DNA of 64,000 nt from Melieria omissa. Its lineage: Eukaryota; Arthropoda; Insecta; Diptera; Ulidiidae. The translations under genes were made by a program, and so were the position numbers. Shown piece after piece: positions 58,281 through 64,000 of the stretch; the first letter of the stretch is position 1; every line of letters starts with the position of its first letter. The stretch lies in assembly GCA_963971225.1 (NCBI GenBank), contig OZ020267.1, positions 29,148,298 through 29,212,297 of the forward strand, read 5' to 3'. The notes beneath the pieces are model-generated. The model searched no databases. It was not told the DNA's origin and saw only the letters and a program-made list of their open reading frames with translations.

Positions 58281-58643
58281 GGTTGGTTGGCTGGTTAAGT
58301 GGCTGCCTCTGTATGAGACACACTTAGGCCTATGGGCCCGTTGTGATACCACAAATTCCACCCGTTTGAAATGTGTATGCAACACTTTTTTTCCAACATA
58401 TGATACAACACACATTTCAAGCGGATGGGGAAAGGGAGGGGGAGGACCTACAGTTGAACGCCGAATCCGAACGGCAGTTTTTCTTTCACACTTCGAGGTT
58501 TAGCCATTGCCTGCCAGAGCGCACTTGTGCGATTCTTGTAATTCTCATTCCCTTCATGTGATGAGTGATAGAAGTAAATTAGTGCTTTTTTCCAGCCCAA
58601 GCCAGAAGCCAGCGCGCTACCCGCTGAGCTATCGAGGCCGACC
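58281..58643 (-). mobile_element. tRNA-derived SINE (family B) with 9-bp target duplication
   Basis: AATGCGTCT flanks it at 58272-58280 and 58644-58652. On the minus strand it begins GGTCGGCCTCGATAGCTCAG with a strong A box (TAGCTCAGCGGGTAGCGCG); the B-box segment present in the 53-kb copy is deleted. The 3' end reads TTGTGGTATCACAACGGGCC, ATAGGCCTAAGTGTGTCTC, GAGGCAGCCAC and AACCAACC. The 3' end is nearly the same as LINE tails in this window. Confidence 0.9.
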
Positions 58644-58652
58644 AATGCGTCT

Positions 58653-59065
58653 AATCTTTGTAACCAATCTTCTTATCTGCGTCTGATCTGATCTTTGTAG
58701 AAACATAGAGCCCGAGCTTGTACCTTGTACTCAGACTTTGTACAAAATAAGCTCATGCTGTCAATTTGATGAGATTGCAAAGATGATCTCTATATTGCGC
58801 CGCCAAGGAACCAAACCATCAATTAGATGTTTACTGTCAACAACTAATGAAACTAGAAGAAGCAATCAAAGAAAAAGCACAACTTTTGTTCAAAATTGTT
58901 TAGAAGATCAAAAGCAAACAAAACTTCTGAAACGTGAAATTTTTTGGAAAAAAAACTCTATATGTGACTTAGTGCATCTTTTTCCAATTTCCACTCAAAA
59001 TGTGATGGAATTTGGTTCACTGGAAGCAGAGTTATTGCGTCTGAAGTGACTGTCAAAAATGAGCA
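58653..59065. repeat. Unclassified interspersed repeat, copies 2/3
   Basis: From 58716 the sequence repeats the 55863 copy (TTGTACCTTGTACTCAGACT, ATCAATTAGATGTTTACTGT, CAACAACTAATGAAACTAGA) and from 58970 the 58190 copy (AGTGCATCTTTTTCCAATTT, TTTGGTTCACTGGAAGCAGA). A 103-codon frame at 58738-59049 spans it and might be a decayed coding part of the element, but I recognise no domain. Confidence 0.6.
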
Positions 59066-59325
59066 TCGAATAAAGAGTTAATAGGTCTGTTTGGGTACGA
59101 ATAATTTGTGCAAATGTGTAAAAAATTGTTACTGGATCCTGTTTGTGTACGCCAAATCTCTTGCAACGAGAGAGAAACTGATAGCGTAAAGTGACAGTTC
59201 ATTTCGTAAGAACTTGCACGTTTTTGCTAGAGAAATTTTGTCCAGTAACTTTTAGTCAGTAAGAAGAAGAACAAGAAAAACATATGACTGGCTGCCATAT
59301 GATCGACTGCAAAGACAGATAATTT

Positions 59326-59604
59326 TTGAATTTTTCTGCTGACACTCAACCGTCTTTCTCAGCTTTACCCGCTGAAGCTGAAAGGGAAGAATCGCAGATT
59401 GAGCCCAACGAACTATTTGCTTTTTGCATTAAATATCTGATTAAACTTAATTTTCCGTACCGGTTCAAACCTCCAATGAAACTTTTAGATAAGCTGTTTT
59501 TTTCTTTAACCCTCCTGTTTACACTCTTTTTGCTGTGTATTGTGTACCAAGAGTTAAAACTTGCAAATTCTTACAAATTCCTGTTTGTTTACTTTTTTGA
59601 ATAG
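59326..59604 (+). CDS. Unrecognised open frame with one hydrophobic segment
   Basis: I do not recognise this 92-codon frame. It has an acidic N-terminal part (AEAEREESQIEPNE), a middle KYLIKLNFPYRFKPPMK and one strongly hydrophobic stretch of about 20 residues (FFSLTLLFTLFLLCIVYQ), then a short tail and a stop. Codon use and composition look less like low-complexity DNA than other frames here. Upstream of codon 14 the DNA reads CCGTCTTTCTCAG, a plausible splice acceptor, so it could be a terminal exon. There is no proof of expression and no neighbouring exon. Chance or transposon origin is equally possible. Confidence 0.2.
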   Translation: MNFSADTQPSFSALPAEAEREESQIEPNELFAFCIKYLIKLNFPYRFKPPMKLLDKLFFSLTLLFTLFLLCIVYQELKLANSYKFLFVYFFE

Positions 59605-59651
59605 TTTCATTTTTGGGATCGTAAGCTCGCTTACTCTCCTGATATTTTTTA

Positions 59652-59891
59652 TTGGAAAAGTTCCCAAAGAGACCTAATATGTTTTTCTTAGTTTGTTGTA
59701 AAATTTTTACCGAAATATGTCAAATAATGAGCCAGATTTATGGGGATGATAGTTCATTAAATGTCAGAGATCATGACTGGTACACGCGCTTTAAGACCGA
59801 TCATAAGGACATAAATGATGACCAACATGATGGACCAGCAAGGTTTCTGATCATCGAAAATTCGTCAAAAATCAACCCAAATCTTAATTGA
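59652..59891 (+). pseudogene. Mariner-type helix-turn-helix fragment
   Basis: The frame reads TEICQIMSQIYGDDSSLNVR then DHDWYTRFKTDHKDINDDQH and DGPARFLIIENSSKI, which follows the spacing of mariner N-terminal domains (E-x-M-x-YGDD ... W-x-RF ... D-x-GP). No catalytic region follows; TAA ends the frame at 59889-59891. It is diverged and could belong to a lineage other than those at 45-51 kb. Confidence 0.5.
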
Positions 59892-59899
59892 AATTCTTA

Positions 59900-60244
59900 G
59901 AATTGTCATTAGCCTTTTCGACCCCAAAGTTGCCTAAGAGCAACTTCACCTATTTGTCATCTTATAGCAAAAACGACGACTAATTTATGGGATTTATTTA
60001 GGCACCAACAAATTAATATTTTTAGAAATGAATTCAAAGCAAATAACAACAATTTTACCGTTATCCACAAAATAAATTTCAATAATTTGCAGCAATATCA
60101 GGGAAGTTTGTGTTCTAATTGAAATCTTCGATTTGGGCGCATTTGATCAAAACCATGTTTCTTTAATAATGGCTAAATAAATTAAAAAAGTGATAATTTT
60201 GTATTTCTCCATAAATATGAAATATTTTTTTTGTACTGAAACGG
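59900..60244. other. Unannotated AT-rich DNA
   Basis: No feature recognised before the SINE. Confidence 0.35.
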
Positions 60245-60533
60245 GCAGCCGCCGTAGCTCAGCTGGCCAGTGCGTTGGGTCGCGAGTCGCTCGAACCCAG
60301 GTTTAATACTCCGTTGCGCTACTACCGAAAAAAGAAAAAACAACAATTTTTCTTTCGACGGCTGTCCTCTCAACAGGAAAGGTAAACCTCTGAGAGTAAA
60401 ATTGTCTATGAAAAAGCTCCCAACTCGCCGTTCGGAATCGGCAAAAACAATCGCACGCACAACACGGGTGGTTGCGGGTAGCTTGTCCTTAGTCTCATAA
60501 TCGGGCTGTCGTGCCAGTCAAGAAGAAGAAGAA
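60245..60533 (+). mobile_element. tRNA-derived SINE (family A), copy 2
   Basis: Begins GCAGCCGCCGTAGCTCAGCT with A box TAGCTCAGCTGGCCAGTGCG and a B-box-like CGCTCGAACCC. The body (CGGCTGTCCTCTCAACAGGA, AAACCTCTGAGAGTAAAATT, GAAAAAGCTCCCAACTCGCC, GGGCTGTCGTGCCAGTCAAG) matches the 13.2-kb copy in opposite orientation. It ends in an AAG tail. A target duplication is not clear. Confidence 0.85.
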
Positions 60534-60699
60534 TTAAAAAATATTGAAAAAAACTCAATTTATTGCATTTTAGCTGCCAACATTTGGGCTACTGAAAGGT
60601 GTGTTCACGCTTTGGTTTGCACAAGAAGACTGACGGCCAAAAATTGCTCAGAATTCATCATTCAATCGACACTTGTGATTGATTTTTTTACTAAAAATC

Positions 60700-61030
60700 A
60701 CATTTCAACCACCAACCATTTCTTGCATTCGAATTCTGAGGCTTTTAGTGGGCAGTCATGACACACAATTCCCCACAGATTCTCGATTTGTTTAGCCGAT
60801 CCGTTGCTTTTGTAAAACTTAAGGCAGCTCGAGTTCCAATCACTCATCCTCTTCAACTTAAAATAAACGCTTTCGATTCAAAAAGGACAACACATGTAAC
60901 AATAATTCTAGGTTTTCAATCAATTAGATCTGTTTTGTTTCACATGAAAACATCCAGCTTTTTCTCCTCAAATATAAATGCGTCATTCATTCCCAAACCT
61001 GCGTCATTGCCTCCTAAAAGCTTTGAACTT
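60700..61030 (-). pseudogene. Possible Tc1-like transposase C-terminal relic
   Basis: On the minus strand around 60790 the frame reads KQIENLWGIVCHD, resembling the PIENLWG motif that follows the third acidic residue in Tc1-like transposases, followed by PLKASEFECKKW. Upstream FEEKKLDVF may be the start of a catalytic block. Several stops interrupt it. The assignment rests mainly on IENLWG. Confidence 0.35.
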
Positions 61031-61034
61031 AGTA

Positions 61035-63214
61035 CTTAGAAGTAGTCAAAATCAAACAACCCACACAACATTATCAAAAAACCTTTAGAAAGTGTGCACT
61101 GTAAAGTATAAAAAATATATTCATGAACCTTTCAATTAGTCAAATAAACGTAGATAACCTCTCACTAAATTTAAGTTGGGTTTGTGGCTACTCCGAAGTA
61201 AATAGTAGTTAATTAAAAACAAACCATTTGCTGAAAAAAATCAATATTGAAAAAAGATGTTGTGGTGTAAGTGCTGAAAGAGGGTACAAACTGCTCGTAA
61301 GCTGCACTGGGCTCCTGGGCTCTTTATCCAAAAAAAGCATCTTTCGCATAATGGCAACAACAACAACAACAAAAGTGCGTAAATAAACATAAAAAATGTG
61401 CGCACGGCACAAATGTTTTTCGTTTCCTTGGCACGCGGCAAGTAAACATTGTTTTCCGCTTTGGGATTTGCTGAAAATTGCACCAACCTTTTTTGGGATT
61501 TTTTTTATTTTTATTTTATTTTTTGTGGAATATTCTAAAACACTCAAGTTGCTGCGAAACATAAAAAAAGGTAAAAGGAAATATTTGTGCTTAAACATTT
61601 TCGTTACTTTAATGCTTTTCGTATAGCAAATCTTTAAGGTTGTTTTGCAACAAGAAAGATGATTCCACTTGTGTTTCGTTCGAGTGGAGGACACCAAACA
61701 AATATTTGGGTATGAAGTAAGCATTATAAACATTTCAGTGAAAATACATAATTCAAAACGAGTTGTGATATTTTATTTCACTACTTTCTTTGTTACTTAG
61801 ATTGAAATTTGAAATCATAAAATTAAGTGGAAAAATGAAACCTTGCCTAAGAAAGCTTGGATTTTTTTTAATTCGTACAACAAAGCAGGACCGCTTACAC
61901 GTTACTTCTTTATTTCTTGTCCCGTCCCATTAACATTTCAAGTGGAAGATAATTGTTAGCTTCGTCTCTAACTTTGTCTATGCCAAACAAATCGATTTGC
62001 CGCACGTGCGCATTTCTCCTCAAGGACTAATTAAATAAATGTGTTGCACATGCCACCAGGTGTGGCGTATACAAAATGCTGCACCTACACACACACACAG
62101 ACACACGCAAGCAGCTTTACTACTACTGCGCCCGCCCATTGTTTAATGCTCAATTTTCCGCTGACATGCATTCAACACGCTGCGTTCGGCCTAAATTCCT
62201 CTTTCGCGTTCAAACGTCCATTAAACTGCGAAACTTAATGACCGACTCGAACAGTAATTGTGATTTGAACGTACACGCCCACACACACACACACACGCGC
62301 GCACACAAACAGCACCCACCCACACATTCACCGAGTTATGAGCGCCGTTTTGCTCTTCTGCCATTTACCACATCCAACAACAAACCATTTGTATTTGTAC
62401 ATTGTTTTTACTACTTCTTCCTTCTTCTTCTTCTTCAATTTACTTTTATTTTTATTACCGAATAAATACGTCAAATGAGCAGCGTGTGCAACGTAACAAG
62501 AACATCCGAGTTGCATGTTCCTTCAGTCATAAAACCAAAACAACGTTCAATTGGTCTCGGGGGCGTTAACGTTGGCAATGTTTTAGCAAAGCAGACAAAA
62601 GCAAAATTGATGTGGTTGTTCCTGGCAGCAGTGGCCAAAATCATTGGGGTTGAATTATTGGACTTGTACATACATTCATACAAACGTATTAGGTTTCTGT
62701 GCCTGCGGTGCCAAACGACTTGTTAACCTTTCATGCTGCAGGTGATTCATTTATATTGAGAGGCCAATCTATGAAACAACAGAAGAGCAATTGCACATAT
62801 TTGAAAGCATGAAGATGATATTTAGATTCCTATTTTTTGCCAGACTTGATATCACATAACTCAGTTGATGATAAGATTGCTCTTTATTTATTTAGTTCAA
62901 GGTGCGTTCCAAGGTGAACAAAACTTTTTAAATATAATATCAACATTTTATGTTGGACTTATTTTAAGAGTTCCCTTTGGATTCCATATAACAATTTGCA
63001 TGGTCTTAAAGTATGATATATTGAATAAGTATTTTTGATCATCAGTAGGAAAGTCCTTCAAGATGTCGGTACCCAGGCTTCTACTTCTATAGGTTTACCA
63101 GACCCTTTCTACGGTACCTTCTGTCTCCAGGTTTATTTATTCTGAAGTGATCTCGGCGTTGCAGCATTCATCGCTCATCCTAACTACGTGATGGAAGTTC
63201 TATTCATGCAATTA
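61035..63214. other. Unannotated single-copy-like DNA with microsatellites
   Basis: CAA runs at 61354, CA tracts at 62085-62105 and 62279-62300, TTC runs near 62416. Frames at 61209-61733 and 62076-62465 reflect these low-complexity tracts. I see no supported exon. Confidence 0.4.
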
Positions 63215-63956
63215 TCAGGTGTACAACTTTGCCTCCGCCGTTTTCCGATAGGTGGCTGTACCGGCTGAGGCTGGTTGAAATACATAGATGGTAATGCCTT
63301 TAAAGTGAGTGTGGACAGTGCCTAACGAATTTTCATCGCCGTTTCAGTGACAGTTGTTCTTGTTTTCGTATTATTCACGCTCGAAAATGTCCGTTTATGT
63401 GCCCAATTCTCGCCATTTGCGGGAAGTTTTACTTTTCTGTTACAATTCGAAAAAAAATGCAGCTGAAGCGCATCGAATGCTCTCAGAAACTTACGGTGAT
63501 GCTGCTCTGAGTGAAAGAACGTGTCGGGAGTGGTTTCAACGTTTTAAAAATGGTGATTTCGACATGACAAAGTCATCCTCCAACACGACAATGCTCGGCC
63601 TCACGTCGCAAAAGTGGTCAAAAAGTACCTGGAAACGCTGAAATGGGAAGTCTTGCCCCACCCGCCGTATTCCCCAGATGTCGCCCCTTCTGACTTCCAC
63701 CTATTCCGTTCGATGGCACACGGCCTGGCAGATCAACATTTTCAATCCTTCGAAGAATTGGAAAAATGGATTGCTTCATGGATAGCGTCAAAAGAGGACT
63801 CCTTTTTTCGAGCCGGGATCCGAAAATTGCCGGAAAGATGGGAGAAAGTTGTCGCTAGCGACGGACAATACTTTGAATAATACATCTGTAAGCACTTTTT
63901 CGCAATAAAGCTTTTAATTTTGGAAAAAAACGGCGGAAGCAAAGTTGTACACCTGA
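63215..63956 (+). mobile_element. 742-bp mariner deletion derivative (mauritiana-like), copy 2
   Basis: TA at 63213-63214 and 63957-63958 flank ends beginning TCAGGTGTACAACTTTGC. Length and internal deletion are identical to copy 1; by eye about nine substitutions separate them (for example near 63228, 63235, 63331, 63433, 63669, 63726 and 63835). Unlike copy 1 it lies outside the LINE, so the two are independent insertions. Confidence 0.95.
63387..63880 (+). pseudogene. Internally deleted mariner transposase (copy 2)
   Basis: The same broken transposase as in copy 1: start MSVYVPNSRHLREVLLFCYN, internal loss of the second helix-turn-helix and first catalytic block, then the second and third Asp blocks in another frame, and a C-terminus ending in DGQYFE. 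The ERW of the copy-1 ending reads as ERW here too, with silent or near-silent changes (GGAAAGATGG against GGAGCGATGG). No further frameshift separates the copies. Confidence 0.9.
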
Positions 63957-64000
63957 TATAAAGTGAGTTTTTTATCCAGGCGAATCTAAGATCTTATAAG

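Noticed and set aside
61209..61733. 174-residue protein on the minus strand
   Set aside because: Built on A-rich and CAA repeats in reverse; an overlapping frame is equally long and no motif is present.
62076..62465. 129-residue protein
   Set aside because: His-Thr runs come from CA tracts and the end from TTC runs.

Overview
The window looks like AT-rich nuclear DNA from a higher fly. A tephritid fruit fly is my best guess, but only from the overall look: CA/TG and CAA/TTG microsatellites, many mariner lineages, tRNA-derived SINEs and RNase H-bearing non-LTR retrotransposons. There is no operon structure, no rRNA gene, no CRISPR array and no convincing host protein-coding exon. I read it as intergenic or long-intron DNA whose recognisable content is nearly all mobile elements and tandem repeats. 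Most long open frames are by-products of low-complexity DNA or decayed transposases.

Layout. 1-7 kb: a cecropia-like mariner cut by the left edge, non-LTR (LINE) fragments, a TTAA-flanked MITE inside a GGGGCGTGGC-type repeat, and a 9-bp minisatellite (5930-6548). 7-13.6 kb: unique DNA, a ~130-bp tandem repeat (9190-10500), a LINE C-terminus and a tRNA-derived SINE with a 14-bp target duplication. 13.6-23 kb: unique DNA, a 736-bp TTAA element, a degenerate ~18-bp satellite split by a hAT-like MITE, further hAT-like MITEs, and a LINE 3' end. 24.4-27.3 kb: a large hexamer array (CTAAGT core, CTAACT flanks) with a repeated variant block and a hAT-like insertion. 27-33 kb: mostly unique DNA plus a second TTAA element. 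33-43 kb: two inverted copies of a complex AT-rich element at 33-34 and 41.6-42.8 kb, enclosing LINE, mariner, solo-LTR-like and pogo-like pieces. 45-52 kb: three mariner lineages, one holding a TTAA insertion and one sitting inside a hAT-like MITE, plus a deleted Tc1/mariner-like transposase. 53-64 kb: SINEs, a LINE split by a 742-bp mariner deletion derivative, an unclassified repeat, and a second copy of the same 742-bp mariner at the right edge.

How the pieces relate. None of the recognised transposases reads as an intact gene; all carry frameshifts, stops, deletions or lost catalytic residues. Short non-autonomous elements keep clean ends and target duplications and were presumably mobilised in trans. 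The SINEs at 53 and 58.3 kb share their 3' tails with LINE fragments at 21.9, 34.1 and 55.8 kb, which suggests a LINE/SINE partnership. Nesting gives a relative history: LINE before the 742-bp mariner, hAT-like MITE before the 50.7-kb mariner, mariner before the TTAA insertion at 45.7 kb, hexamer array and 18-bp satellite before their hAT-like insertions. Everything was read by eye; boundaries of decayed elements are approximate.
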